This document shows, one piece after another, positions 39,034 through 48,743 of a stretch of 64,000 nt of DNA. Every line of letters starts with the position of its first letter. Within the stretch, counting starts at the first letter, position 1. This DNA comes from FEN-1219 sp963744305 (GTDB lineage: Bacteria > Pseudomonadota > Gammaproteobacteria > Steroidobacterales > Rariloculaceae). A program made the translations under genes and the position numbers. The notes beneath the pieces are model-generated. The model saw nothing but the letters and a program-made list of their open reading frames with translations, made no database searches and was not told the DNA's origin. The stretch lies in contig CAVUTF010000004.1 of assembly GCA_963744305.1 (NCBI GenBank), positions 62,001 to 126,000 on the forward strand, in the 5' to 3' direction.

Positions 39034-39419
39034 TTCGGGTCCCCTTTCATTTTTCATTTCGTGAGTCTCATTGGTTGCGCGGCGCGCTGCCAATGGGCGT
39101 CGCAGCGCTCGCCTCTGCACGCTTCGTGTTTCGGCACCGATAGTAACGACGCGGGTAACAAGGCGCTGTAGCACTCAAGGCCTATATTATGCGGTTCGCG
39201 CCTTCGCTGTCCCGAGGCCGGGACGCCGCGTTTCGAATTGCGCGAAGCGGTGGGTCCCCTCCTCCTCGCCGGCGCGGCCGCAAAGATCAACGAATCAATA
39301 CCTTAACAGGCTCGTCCGAATGACGAGCACACTGCCGCGCACGACGGGCGCGGCGGCTTGAAAGTCGCCTCCACAAGCGACACAGTCCGGCTTCGATTTT
39401 CACTTCCGAAGGGTTCGTC
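39034..39419. other. Intergenic region between divergent genes
   Basis: About 390 bases between the leftward lipoprotein and the rightward dehydrogenase. It should contain both promoters. I see no clear promoter pair, hairpin or small gene; short open frames lack ribosome sites and motifs. Confidence 0.5.
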
Positions 39420-40301
39420 ATGCGCGTGGGTTTCGTCGGCCTTGGCCGGATGGGTCAAGGAATGGCGCGTCGCATCCTCGACGCGGGTCACGACCTTTGT
39501 GTGTTCGACGTCGTCTCGTCGGCTACCGCGCCGCTTGCTGCAGCCGGCGCGCGCGTGGCTGCATCGATCGCGGATCTCGCAATGCGTAGCGACGTCGTCG
39601 CGACGATGCTCGTGGCCGACGCGCACGTGAGCGACGTTGCGCTCGGGCGCGGCGGGTTGTGCGAGAAACTCGCAGCCGGCGCGATTCATCTCGTGATGGG
39701 CACGCACGGCGTAGCGACCGTGCGCGAGCTCGAGGCTCGGCATCGCGAGGCGGGACAGACTCTCGTCGCCGCGCCGGTGCTCGGCAGGCCGGATCTCGCC
39801 GCGGCCGGCCAGCTCGGCATCGTCGTTGCGGGGCCCGAGGATGCGGTCGAACGTTGCAACGAGCTGCTCAAAGTCATGGGCCGCCGCACCTTCGTCGCGG
39901 GCGCAAAACCGGAGGCCGCCACGGCCATCAAGCTTGCGAACAACGCCGTGCTCGGTTGCGCGATGGTCGCGATGGCCGAAGGCTTCTCGCTCATCCGCAA
40001 GTACGGCGTGGCGCCGCAGGTGTTTCAAGATGTCATGACCGAAGGCCTGTTCGCCGCGCCCGCCTACAAGGTGTATGGCCAGAAAATGGTCGACGAGAGC
40101 TTCGACCAGGTGGGCTCGCCGATTCACGTCGGTCTAAAGGACGCCGACTTGATTGCCGCGGCGGCCGACCTCGCACGCGTGCCGATGCCGAGCCACAACG
40201 TCTATCGCGATCGGTTGATCGGCGCCGTCGCGCACGGCGACCGCGACCGGGATCAGGCCGTGCTCGGCCGCGAGCAGGCCCGCGCGTCAGGACTCGAGTA
40301 G
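39420..40301 (+). CDS. NAD(P)-dependent beta-hydroxyacid dehydrogenase (3-hydroxyisobutyrate dehydrogenase family)
   Basis: A 293-residue intact enzyme starting at ATG 39420. The Rossmann fold opens MRVGFVGLGRMGQGMARRIL with the G-x-G-x-x-G motif. Substrate and catalytic motifs follow: VVATMLVADAHVSDV, HLVMGTHGVATVRELEARH, LVAAPVLGRPDLAAAGQLGI and the catalytic lysine in AATAIKLANNAVLG (residue ~171). C-terminal helices include KMVDESFDQVGSPIHVGLKD. The family oxidises or reduces beta-hydroxyacids; glyoxylate/succinic-semialdehyde reductase or imine reductase-like activities also occur, so the exact substrate is open. It stands alone, with no obvious operon partner. Confidence 0.88.
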   Translation: MRVGFVGLGRMGQGMARRILDAGHDLCVFDVVSSATAPLAAAGARVAASIADLAMRSDVVATMLVADAHVSDVALGRGGLCEKLAAGAIHLVMGTHGVATVRELEARHREAGQTLVAAPVLGRPDLAAAGQLGIVVAGPEDAVERCNELLKVMGRRTFVAGAKPEAATAIKLANNAVLGCAMVAMAEGFSLIRKYGVAPQVFQDVMTEGLFAAPAYKVYGQKMVDESFDQVGSPIHVGLKDADLIAAAADLARVPMPSHNVYRDRLIGAVAHGDRDRDQAVLGREQARASGLE

Positions 40302-40571
40302 CCGCTCACCGCGCGTCTCGCACGCGCAAACAATCCGCGACTGCACCCCGCACGGCGCTGCTCGGGCTCCCCGAATCTGCCCGTAGATCGAGCTCGACGG
40401 CCCGCGAGCCCAAATCTTCGGAATCCGCAGAAAAGCGCAGAAAAGTATTCTGTTTCGGTCAGGTGTCGTCAGCCGCTACTCCCGGAAACTGTGTCCCATG
40501 GCGGAGGGAATGACCCTCCAGTGAAACCAGGACCAAAACGCAACGAGACACAGATACCAGGAGAAACGACC

Positions 40572-40727
40572 ATGAACACCTCGACCAACAATTCGACCCG
40601 TGAAACCCGCAAGCCCTCGCGCCTGTCGGCGATCTTCAACGAGACCGTCTTCCACGCACTACTCGTCGTGGCCGTCGCGAGCGTGCTCGTCGACCGCGTC
40701 GTGGCTCTGAACGGATCGATCGTCTGA
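40572..40727 (+). CDS. Small single-pass membrane protein
   Basis: A 51-residue product starting at ATG 40572 behind CAGGAGAAACGACC, a strong ribosome site at good spacing. The N-terminal third is charged and Thr/Asn-rich (MNTSTNNSTRETRKPSR); the rest is a hydrophobic segment (TVFHALLVVAVASVLVDRVV). No family is recognised. The site quality and membrane segment make it likely to be real. It converges with the SLC13 permease gene. Confidence 0.65.
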   Translation: MNTSTNNSTRETRKPSRLSAIFNETVFHALLVVAVASVLVDRVVALNGSIV

Positions 40728-40772
40728 TCTTTAGTGGCACTACCCGCCGCGTGATTCGGCTACGGATGCACG

Positions 40773-42204
40773 TCATGCGTAGCCGAATCCCGGCCAAAAC
40801 TTCATGAGCAGATAGCCGCCCGCGACGAGCGTGACGAAGATCAGCGCGGTGAGCTTGAGCCCCGACGCGAACATCATCTTGAGGTTCACGCCATAGCCCG
40901 CCGCTATCGCCGGACCGGCCGAGGACGACGGCAGCATGATCCCGTAGTTGCCAGCGGCTGCAACCAGATAAACCATCGCAATCGGGTTCTGCCCGAGGCT
41001 CTCGAAAGTGCTGATCGTGATCGGCACGACGATCGCGATCGTGGCCGTGTTGCTCGTGATTTGCGTGATCACGATGGTGAGCAGCACGAAGACGAGGATC
41101 GCGACGAAATCCCCACCGTCCGCGAATCCGACCAAGTGGTCGGCCAAGAACTGCGCCGTCCCCGTGTCGCTCAAAACCTGCCCCAAGGCCGAGCCGCCGG
41201 CGAATAGATAAATGAGTCCCCAGACCATGCGGCCCTGCGCGAACTCCCACTTCAATAGCGGCTCCCCGCCGTGGCGGATCACGAAGCTTGCGAGCGGCGA
41301 AGACCAGAAACACGAACGCAGGCGTCAACCCCGGAAGCACCGACGCGTAGAGTTGCCGGGTGAACGCGAGCAGCATCGCGGCCGCGAACAGGCTCAAGGC
41401 CCATTTCTCGGCCCCGGACATCTTGCCTAGCCCCGAGAGCTCGCGAGCGAAGTAGTCGCGCGATCCTTCGACGCGCGTCATCTCCGGCTCGAGCGCGAAA
41501 CGCATGAACAGCAACGACACAGCGCCCGCTAGCAGCGTCAACGGCAGCACGTGCGTGAGCCACGTCGTGAACAAGAATTCGTGGTCGATGAGCTGCTGCT
41601 CGAGGAATTGCACCGTGAGCAGGTTCGGCGCGCCGCCGAGCGGCGTTCCGGATCCGCCGACGGCCGTGCCCCACGCAACCGCAATCAACAAGGCCGAGCC
41701 GAAAGCGCTCTTGCCGACGTCCTCGATGCCGATGTAGCGCAGCATCGCGAGAACGATCGGCATCATCGCCGCCGCGACGACGGCGTTCGGCAGCACGGAG
41801 CTCAGGACGGCCGCGGTCGCAAACCAAGCGAGAATCTGCTGGCGAGTGCTCGTGCCAATGCCGAGCAGCGAGACGAGCGCGATGCGGCGATCGAGGCCCG
41901 TGCGGGTCCACAGGACCGCGAGGATGTTCGCCCCGATCAGCAGAATCACGAGCTGCTCGGAGTAGGCGGGCAGGATGTCCGCGACAGGGAGAAAGTCGAA
42001 CACCGCGAGCACCGCGAGCGGCAAGAAGCCCGTGACGGCGAGATGCACGGGCTGGAAGATCCACCACCAAGACATCCAGATCAGGAGCCCGATGCTGCCG
42101 CGGATCGGATACGGCATTGACGGCAGCGGCAACGCCACGAGCAGCAGGAAGATCGCGGGCCCGGCGGCCGCGTGCAGCAGCTGAAAATCGCGCGTCTTTG
42201 TCAT
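40773..42204 (-). pseudogene. Frameshifted SLC13/DASS-family anion permease
   Basis: Start at ATG (complement 42202-42204), overlapping the stop of the threonine synthase-like gene. About a dozen membrane helices are visible, beginning AGPAIFLLLVALPLPSM and IGLLIWMSWWWIFQPVHLAV. The first transport motif reads AAVLSSVLPNAVVAAAMMPI, and the second is the family hallmark TQITSNTATIAIVVP (S-N-T). FGSALLIAVAWGTAVGGSGT is also typical. A single-base shift near 41285 interrupts the protein (about 477 residues in all). SLC13/DASS carriers move di- and tricarboxylates or sulfate with sodium. The operon position suggests transport of a substrate or product of the two enzymes upstream. Confidence 0.82.
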
Positions 42205-43409
42205 GCCCCGAGCGCGGCCTGCCACGCTTCGAGGTACTTGTAGCCGCTGCCGGTATTGAACACGACAATCGTCTCGTCGCGGCGAAGCTTGCCGGCTGCG
42301 ACGAGCTTCGCGACGGCCGCGAGCCCCGCGCCGCCTTCGGGTGCCGCGAAGATGCCCTCGAGCCGCGCGAGATCGCGGCACGCCGCAAGCAGCTCGGCGT
42401 CGCTCACGGCGATTGCTTCGCCGCGGCTCGCATAGAGGGCCGCCAGGATCAGGAAATCCCCGAGAGCCTTCGGCACGCGCAGACCGGAGGCCACGGTCGC
42501 GGCATCAGCCCAAGCTTCCGAGGCTGCGGCGCGCTGCGCGAACGCGCGCACGATCGGCGCGCAGCCTTCTGCTTGCACGGCGACCATGCGCGGGCGCTCG
42601 GAGCCGATCAAGCCCATCGTCTGAAGCTCCTCGAACGCCTTCCACATGCCGATGAGCCCCACGCCGCCACCGGTCGGGTAAACGATCACGTCCGGCAGGC
42701 GCCCTTCGTGCTCTTCCCAGAGCTCGTAGCCCATCGTCTTCTTGCCTTCGATTCGGTACGGCTCCTTCAAGGTCGAAACCTCGTACCAGCCTTCCGCGCG
42801 CGCCCTCTCGGCAATGAACTTGCCGCAGTCGGAGATGAGGCCGTCAATGAGCCGCACGTCGGCGCCGAACGCGCGTGCCTCGATGACGTTTGCGGGCGGC
42901 GTGTCGCGCGGCATCGCGATGACGCACTTCAAACCGGCTTCGGCCGCGTACGCAGCGGCCGCTCCTCCCGCGTTGCCGGCCGTCGGCAGCGCGAGCGTTT
43001 CGAGCCCAAGCGCCTTCGCCATGCTCACAGCCGCGGACAGACCGCGCGCCTTGAACGAGCCCGTCGGGTTCAGTCCCTCGTCCTTTATCGATAGCCGCTC
43101 GAGCCCGAGCCGCTCGCCGAAGCGCCGCGCATGCAGCAGCGGCGTCAGGCCTTCGCCAAGCGTGACCGGCACGGCCTTCGGCAGAACTTCCGAATAGCGC
43201 CACATCGACCGGGTTCTCGTAGGGAGCGCCGCCAGACTCAGCGTGCGGGCCGCGCGCGCGAGGTCGTATCTTGCGAGCAGCGGCGCTGCGCAGGCGGCAC
43301 AGAGGTTTTGTGCGGGCGACCAGGCGAACGTCGCGCCGCACGCTGGGCGCGAGCACTGCAGATGCGACAGCGCCGACGGCGCTTCGGAGGTCGAGGCGAG
43401 CTCGTTCAT
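42201..43409 (-). CDS. thrC: Threonine synthase-like PLP-dependent enzyme
   Basis: A 402-residue intact enzyme starting at ATG (complement 43407-43409), overlapping the stop of the ATP-grasp gene. An N-terminal zinc-ribbon-like segment (LQCSRPACGATFAWSP, NLCAACAAPLLARYDL) with four cysteines precedes the PLP fold type II domain: VTLGEGLTPLLHARRFG, then SIKDEGLNPTGSFKARGLS, where the lysine of SFKARG (~115) binds PLP, LALPTAGNAGGAAAAYAAEA, VIVYPTGGGVGLIGMWKAFE and ETIVVFNTGSGYKYLE. These are threonine synthase motifs of the zinc-ribbon type. The gene symbol is tentative, since the partners (ATP-grasp ligase, anion permease) are not threonine genes and the real substrate could be another phosphorylated or beta-substituted amino acid. 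Confidence 0.82.
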   Translation of the reverse strand: MNELASTSEAPSALSHLQCSRPACGATFAWSPAQNLCAACAAPLLARYDLARAARTLSLAALPTRTRSMWRYSEVLPKAVPVTLGEGLTPLLHARRFGERLGLERLSIKDEGLNPTGSFKARGLSAAVSMAKALGLETLALPTAGNAGGAAAAYAAEAGLKCVIAMPRDTPPANVIEARAFGADVRLIDGLISDCGKFIAERARAEGWYEVSTLKEPYRIEGKKTMGYELWEEHEGRLPDVIVYPTGGGVGLIGMWKAFEELQTMGLIGSERPRMVAVQAEGCAPIVRAFAQRAAASEAWADAATVASGLRVPKALGDFLILAALYASRGEAIAVSDAELLAACRDLARLEGIFAAPEGGAGLAAVAKLVAAGKLRRDETIVVFNTGSGYKYLEAWQAALGA

Positions 43410-44601
43410 GTTCTTATGCGACCGGCGCCCGCTTCCGCTGGACCCCCAAGTACCAATATAGCGCGGGACCGGGGTCGCGCCACGACCAAACTGCATGGCA
43501 ATCCGCCGCGAGGAACGAGCGCGCCGCGCGCACCGAGCCAGATCAGTGTCGGCGGCGCGCCGTCGATCCTCGATCGCGACGCCTTCCGCAGGGCCTTGAG
43601 ATCGCCGAGCAGCCAATTGCCGCGCACGCCGATGCGGTAATCGCGCGGCCGCCGGCAGGTCGACGCGATCGCCCGCGCGGCGGCGCGCGATCTCGAGCGC
43701 CAAGAGCGGAAAATCGCAACCGCAGCCGAACGGCAACGAGCAGGCGGCGTCGAGCCTCGGGTTGAGCTCGAGGAAGGCGATCGCCCCGCTTTGCGGGTCG
43801 ACGAGAAACTGCGCGCAGCCGACGCCCGTGTAGTCGAAGTGCCGCGCGAACGCCTCCGTGTGCCGCCGCAGCGCGGGCGTCGGCGGAATCGACACTGCGT
43901 CGACGGTATAGCCGGTGCCGTTCGGTCGATCCGTGCGAATGACTCGGTGCTCGTAGTACGAGTGCAGCTCCCCGTGCCACGCAGCGAAGTTGCAATTCAC
44001 GCGATGACCCGGTGCGAACGACTGGACGACGATGCGCGCGTCGGGCGCTAGGGAGCGGCGCGCGAGCGCGACGACAGCCGCCTCATCGGTGCAGATCAGC
44101 GCCTTCTCGCCGAGCAGCCGATTGCTCGAGTCGTTCGTCTTGAGCACGCACGGAAACCCACAACGGCGCGCCGCCTCGACGAGCCCGGCCGGAGTCACGC
44201 CGGACTCCGTCCCCGGCACGCGAATGCCGAGGTCGCGGGCAACGCCGTACATGCGCGCTTTGTCGAAACAAGTTCGCGCCGTCTCGGCGTCTACCATGAC
44301 GAGCCGGGCAGGCGGCAGCGGCGACGGGCCGCGCATGATGGCCCGCATCGGCGTCTCGCCAAACGGAAACACGTAGTCGATTTGGCTCCGCGCCGTGAGC
44401 TCGCCGAGCGCTGCGAGGAACGCCGCCGGATCCGGCGCCGGCGGCGGATGCCGCCAGGAAGCCGCCGCGTGCACGGCAAAACTCGGTCGGATCGCGGTCG
44501 GCGACTTTGCCCGCGATCACGCGGTACCCGGCTCGCCCTAGCGATCGGATGACGGTCAGCGCCTCGCGCGAGTTGCCGAGCGTCAGCACGGTCTGCGGCA
44601 T
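43406..44601 (-). pseudogene. Frameshifted ATP-grasp carboxylate-amine ligase-like protein
   Basis: Start at ATG (complement 44599-44601): MPQTVLTLGNSREALTVIRS with a nucleotide-binding-like LGRAGYRVIAGK. Single-base shifts near 44480 and 43640 break the reading. The middle piece carries the ATP-grasp core: GFPCVLKTNDSSNRLLGEKA, IVVQSFAPGHRVNCNFAAWH, DYTGVGCAQFLVDPQSG and IAFLELNPRLDAACSLPFG with the metal-binding E-x-N-P-R. The end (GVRGNWLLGDLKALRK) reads in a third frame to a stop at 43406 overlapping the next start. An unbroken frame that joins this protein to the threonine synthase-like gene is an artefact of the shift. ATP-grasp ligases form amide bonds from carboxylates through acyl phosphates; the substrate here is unknown. 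Confidence 0.75.
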
Positions 44602-44704
44602 CGGCGGAGTGTACCGGAGTGCGCGGGCGCTTCCGCGGAAGCGCATCCTGAGAAGTTACTTTAATTCCGTTCAGAATACGGGCGGAGCGTGAGGGCGGCG
44701 CGCC

Positions 44705-46963
44705 CTACTTCCGCCTGTGCTTCTCCACTAGCGCTTCGAAACGCGGGTCGCTGCGGATCGGGTCGAGCCGTGGGTCTGCTAGAAGACCCTCGATCGCCCA
44801 ACGTCCAGGCTTGCTCAAGTAGTCATCCAACTCCTTCAGCGATCGCTCTACGTCGCCGAGCGGCAACAACACTCTGATCACGGAGGCAAGCTGCACACCG
44901 GAACTTTGCATCGCATCCATGACGTCGCCTGCGCGCTCGAGCGAAGCCGCAGCGCCTTCCCGGTTGCCGAGGGCCGCCTGCACTTCCGCGAGTGCCACGT
45001 GGAGCGGAGCCGCTGCCCGGCGGTCTCCCTCGTAGGATTTCAACTGTTGCTCGATTGCATTCCTCGCCAGCTCGAACTGCAGTGTGGCTTCGTCGCGGTT
45101 TCCGGCGAGGATGTGCGTTCGCGCGTATAGCAACGACTTTGGGCTGTAGGAATTGCGGAGGTCGCCGTCGAAAACCGGGTCTTCGGTGGACTTATCGAGG
45201 ATGCTCAACGCTCTTGCATAGTCCCGATCGAAGATGGCCGCAAGCCAGCGCACGTACGTCGCGGCGAGCGCGCCGGAATAGCTCGCAGATGGCGGCGTAC
45301 TCTCATACCGATTGGCGAGGGCGGTCTCACCGCCCCGATAAAGCGCGAGGTGCGCCAGATCTACATGGGCCGTCCCATCGTCGGGTGCAATCTCGAGGAT
45401 GCGACCGAGATCCTGCTCGACACGGGTGTAGTCGCGCTTGAACATGTAAGTCTGCGCCTGTTGCCTGAGGTACACGACATTCCTGGGGTCCAGCGCGAGC
45501 GCCTTTTCGTTATCGGTGATCGACAGGTCCCACTCGCCGAGGCGGCTGTGCACGCTTGCGCGCAGAAAGTACAGATCAGCGTCCTGCGGGATCAGCCGTT
45601 CGGCGATCGCATATTCGGCTAACGCGCCGTGGTTGTCCGCGAGGCCCCGCGAAAGATAAGTGGCTTTTGCTAGGTGCGCTTCCGGTAGACCCGGAACGAG
45701 GTCGAACGCCCTGCGAATCGCCTGCTCGGCGAGAGCGAGACGCGAAGGAGCGCGATCGATTCCGTACCCGTAGACACCCATATGCGCGATACCCAAACGC
45801 GCCCACGCCAATGCGAATGAAGGATCTTGTTCGGTCGCGCGCGTATACTGCTGCACCGCCAACGGGAACATTCTTTGCGGCTCGTTGATGCGCCTAAAGT
45901 ACTCGTTGCCGCTAAGGTAGAAGTCATGCGCTCGTTGGCTTTTGGTTGGCACCTCGCGGAGCCGGGCCAGCTCATCGGGTGAAAGCGCCGCGTCGAGCGC
46001 GTCTGCGATGGCGACGGTTAGCTCGGTTTGGATTGCAAAGAAATTCTCGGCCGTCAACGTCTCCGTGTAGGTGTCGCTCCAGAGGATTCCGTTCGTTTCC
46101 GCATCGATGAGCTGAACGTTCAGACGAACGGCATCTGCAACTCTGTGCACCCTGCCCTCGAGAACCGTTTCGACGGCCAATTCCCGCCCGATCTCGCGCG
46201 CCGTTTTCTCCGTGCCGCGATAACCCATCACCGCCGGACGCGAGATGACTTTGTCGAGCGCCCCGATTTTCGCAAGCCGGCTCAGCAACTCGTCGTGGAT
46301 GGCGTCCGCGAAGAACCGCACGCTGTCGTCGGCTGAGCTCTCGTAGGAAATCGGCAGCACGGCGATTGACCGGGCGTGGCTGCCGCGGTCGGTGTCTGCA
46401 GGTTGTGGCCCGTCCGCGCGCTGGGTCGGCCAAAAGGCAACCGCTCCTACCGCGATCGCAATCGCGAGGGCAGCGGCAGCTCCGGGCCACAACCATCTAC
46501 GGCGCGCCCGGGTCTCGGGAACGACCGGTGACACTTGCGTCGGAGTCGTTCCGGCCTCTCGCGGACTTTCCGGCCGCGAGCCAGCGGCGGTGCCAGCCGG
46601 CGAGTCCGCGACCATGGCTGCGTTGGGGACGGGCTTTACCGGCGCGAGCAATCGGACCCCCATCCTGGGAATCGTCTCGATCGTCCTTGGACTCTTCGAG
46701 TCGTCCGCGAAAACCCTGCGCAGCTCGACGATGCATTGCGACAAGGCGTCCGGCGTCACCGCCATTCTCGGCCACACCGCATCGAGGATGTCGTTGCGCG
46801 AGATGACGGCGCCGTTGGCTTCGGCGAGGTGCACGAGCACTGCCATGGCCCGCGGCGTCACGCGGACCGTTTCATCACCGCGCTCGATCCTTGCGAGGCG
46901 CGGATGAACGAGCCACTCGCCAACCCAGAAATCGCGGTTCGACAGGCTACTGTTGCCCGTCAT
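44705..46963 (-). CDS. CadC-type winged-helix regulator with membrane, TolB-like and TPR domains
   Basis: A 752-residue intact protein starting at ATG (complement 46961-46963). The DNA-binding domain is at residues ~10-105 (DFWVGEWLVHPRLARIERGD, RAMAVLVHLAEANGAVISRN, DILDAVWPRMAVTPDALSQC, TIETIPRMGVRLLAPV). A membrane helix is at ~155-177 (WPGAAAALAIAIAVGAVAFW). A TolB-like block follows (RSIAVLPISYESSADDS, GRELAVETVLEGRVHR) and then TPRs to the end. It is an intact relative of the frameshifted regulator at 5325-7354. It is divergent from the three tandem lipoprotein genes across a 195-base gap, so these are plausible targets, though no operator was identified. Confidence 0.88.
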   Translation of the reverse strand: MTGNSSLSNRDFWVGEWLVHPRLARIERGDETVRVTPRAMAVLVHLAEANGAVISRNDILDAVWPRMAVTPDALSQCIVELRRVFADDSKSPRTIETIPRMGVRLLAPVKPVPNAAMVADSPAGTAAGSRPESPREAGTTPTQVSPVVPETRARRRWLWPGAAAALAIAIAVGAVAFWPTQRADGPQPADTDRGSHARSIAVLPISYESSADDSVRFFADAIHDELLSRLAKIGALDKVISRPAVMGYRGTEKTAREIGRELAVETVLEGRVHRVADAVRLNVQLIDAETNGILWSDTYTETLTAENFFAIQTELTVAIADALDAALSPDELARLREVPTKSQRAHDFYLSGNEYFRRINEPQRMFPLAVQQYTRATEQDPSFALAWARLGIAHMGVYGYGIDRAPSRLALAEQAIRRAFDLVPGLPEAHLAKATYLSRGLADNHGALAEYAIAERLIPQDADLYFLRASVHSRLGEWDLSITDNEKALALDPRNVVYLRQQAQTYMFKRDYTRVEQDLGRILEIAPDDGTAHVDLAHLALYRGGETALANRYESTPPSASYSGALAATYVRWLAAIFDRDYARALSILDKSTEDPVFDGDLRNSYSPKSLLYARTHILAGNRDEATLQFELARNAIEQQLKSYEGDRRAAAPLHVALAEVQAALGNREGAAASLERAGDVMDAMQSSGVQLASVIRVLLPLGDVERSLKELDDYLSKPGRWAIEGLLADPRLDPIRSDPRFEALVEKHRRK

Positions 46964-47158
46964 GTGTGTGCCCTTGCCCTCCAGATCCAGTCTAGCACCG
47001 CTCTCCTGTACCTAGATGGGCCGTCTCTCGCGTACTACTCGTGCATTGCTCGCGCGGCGGTCCGGCGTCCGGACGGTCGCAGCGTTAAAAGGGTGCCGAA
47101 GACGGCTGCAGTATGCGGCTGGAACAGACACTCGCTCAAAACGCCGGGGCAAGAGCAA

Positions 47159-47959
47159 GTGAGCGCCTTACGGAACATTCGCGGTCGATCCACGCTTCCC
47201 CGCGTTGGCACCCAGCGGGTCGGTCGCGTCTTCATTTGCCTGGTGCTTGTCCAAGGTCTGCTTGGTTGCCATAGCGACGCCGACCCAGGGCAACAGCCTA
47301 CCGCGCCGAGCCCACCTCCACCGCCTTCGCGGCTGCAAGCGCCGCCTCCAGGGACCGTCGCGCTCAACGGCGGAGCGCATACCCTCGTGGGTCAGGTTTT
47401 CGAGGCCTATTCCGGTGTTGTCGCAAATGCCAACGTCGTGCTGGCAATCGACGATAGTTCGGGGGCGGGCTGGTTTGTCGAAGTGAGCTCCGATCAGAAC
47501 GGTCAATTCACGGTTTCCGGTCTTCCCACCTCGAACGTCATGCTCCACGTCTTCAAGACCGGCTTCGTTCAGCCTTGCGCCGTCCTCCCAGAGGTGACGC
47601 GCAGCCTCGCCCTCCAAGTGGAGGTGACGTCGTTATCGACGTTGGAGAATCTCGACCCTCCCCGGCCGCAGTCAGCGGGAGGGATATCGTTGACCGGAGT
47701 CGTCTTCGAGATTGCGAATGGTGCTAAACAACCGATCGCCGGCGCCGAGTTTTGGGCGGAAGCCGAGTCTTGGGCGGAAGAATACGACGACAAGCCTGTG
47801 GCCACGACCCGCAGCGATCTACGCGGGGGCTACTTCTTATGCAACCTTCCGCGAGGAATCAGTTTGTTCGTCAGCAAACCTGGCTTCACCACGGCCGTGG
47901 TAAGCCGGATCGATGCATCGCAGTCACCGACGCTCGACATCGAGTTGAAACGCGAATAA
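47159..47959 (+). CDS. Tandem lipoprotein 1, carboxypeptidase-regulatory-like domains
   Basis: A 266-residue lipoprotein from GTG 47159 with lipobox LLGC (leader RVFICLVLVQGLLGC). After a proline-rich linker it has two CnaB/carboxypeptidase-regulatory-like beta-sandwich repeats: first GQVFEAYSGVVANANVVLA with GQFTVSGLPTSNVMLHVFKT, then TGVVFEIANGAKQPIAGAEF with ATTRSDLRGGYFLCNLPRG. The linker SLALQVEVTSLSTLENLDPP is shared with its paralogues. It has an extra six residues caused by an 18-bp tandem duplication at 47753-47788 (WAE-AES-WAE). It is the first of three adjacent paralogues. No target is known; such domains bind proteins or sugars on the cell surface. Confidence 0.75.
   Translation: MSALRNIRGRSTLPRVGTQRVGRVFICLVLVQGLLGCHSDADPGQQPTAPSPPPPPSRLQAPPPGTVALNGGAHTLVGQVFEAYSGVVANANVVLAIDDSSGAGWFVEVSSDQNGQFTVSGLPTSNVMLHVFKTGFVQPCAVLPEVTRSLALQVEVTSLSTLENLDPPRPQSAGGISLTGVVFEIANGAKQPIAGAEFWAEAESWAEEYDDKPVATTRSDLRGGYFLCNLPRGISLFVSKPGFTTAVVSRIDASQSPTLDIELKRE
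47753..47788 (+). repeat. 18-bp tandem duplication within lipoprotein 1
   Basis: The unit at 47753-47770 (TGGGCGGAAGCC then GAGTCT) is followed at 47771 by a second TGGGCGGAAG. It inserts AESWAE into a position where the two paralogues read directly EFWAEEYDD. A replication-slippage event in this copy only is the simplest explanation. Confidence 0.75.
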
Positions 47960-47971
47960 CAGAATCGGCCC

Positions 47972-48739
47972 ATGAACCGCTACGTCGAGAGTCGAACGCC
48001 ATCGCGCGTACGCGCGTTCGCAGCGGCCGCGCTTGCCGCACTCCTCGTTGCCTGCGACTCGGGCCCGAAGAGCGGGACGTGGGCGAATGGCGCGTCGAAC
48101 ACTACACCGCAAGCCACGCAGCAACCGTCAACGCCTCCAACGGAGCTGCGGGTGTCGTCCGACCCCAGGTGGCCTCACGCGATTTCAGGTCAGGTATTCG
48201 ACGCCTATTCCGGTGTTGTCGGAAAAGCCACGGTTGTTCTATTTGTCGAGATTCCGGGTGTGGGCTTCCGTAGCCTCGACGTGAGCTCCGATGAGAATGG
48301 TGTATTCACAGTCTCCGGCCTTCCCGACTCCAGGGTAAGTGTCATGGCCTGGAAGAGCGGGTTCGTTCAGCCGTGCGCGGTAACGATCGATCTGCGCAGC
48401 AGCCTCGCGCTTCAAGTCGAGGTGACGTCACTATCGACCCTGGACAGTCTCGACCCGCCGCGGCCCCAGTCAGCGCATGGGACCTCGTTGACGGGAATGG
48501 TTTTCGAGACTGTGGATGGTGGCAAGTATCCGATTGCTGGCGCTGAGTTTTGGGCAGAAGAATATGACGACCGCGCTTTGGCTACCACGCGAAGCGATCT
48601 CCAGGGAAGATACTTTCTCTGCAACTTACCGCGGCGCGTCGCCCTATACGTCAGCAAACCGGGCAATTCACTGGCCCTGATAACAGCGATCGATGCGTCG
48701 CAGTCGCCCACACTCGACATCGAGCTGAAGCGTCGCTAG
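47972..48739 (+). CDS. Tandem lipoprotein 2, carboxypeptidase-regulatory-like domains
   Basis: A 255-residue lipoprotein starting at ATG 47972, 12 bases after the stop of paralogue 1, with lipobox LVAC (RVRAFAAAALAALLVAC). It has the same two-domain plan: GQVFDAYSGVVGKATVVLFV, GVFTVSGLPDSRVSVMAWKS, GFVQPCAV, the linker SLALQVEVTSLSTLDSLDPP, then GMVFETVDGGKYPIAGAEFW and ATTRSDLQGRYFLCNLPRRV. It lacks the six-residue insertion of paralogue 1. The close match shows recent tandem duplication. The three probably form an operon. Confidence 0.8.
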   Translation: MNRYVESRTPSRVRAFAAAALAALLVACDSGPKSGTWANGASNTTPQATQQPSTPPTELRVSSDPRWPHAISGQVFDAYSGVVGKATVVLFVEIPGVGFRSLDVSSDENGVFTVSGLPDSRVSVMAWKSGFVQPCAVTIDLRSSLALQVEVTSLSTLDSLDPPRPQSAHGTSLTGMVFETVDGGKYPIAGAEFWAEEYDDRALATTRSDLQGRYFLCNLPRRVALYVSKPGNSLALITAIDASQSPTLDIELKRR

Positions 48740-48743
48740 CTTC

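Noticed and set aside
42201..44474. A single 757-residue frame that looks like an ATP-grasp-threonine synthase fusion
   Set aside because: The junction is arginine-rich low-quality sequence created by a frameshift; the ATP-grasp protein ends at 43406 in another frame and the threonine synthase-like protein has its own ATG overlapping that stop.
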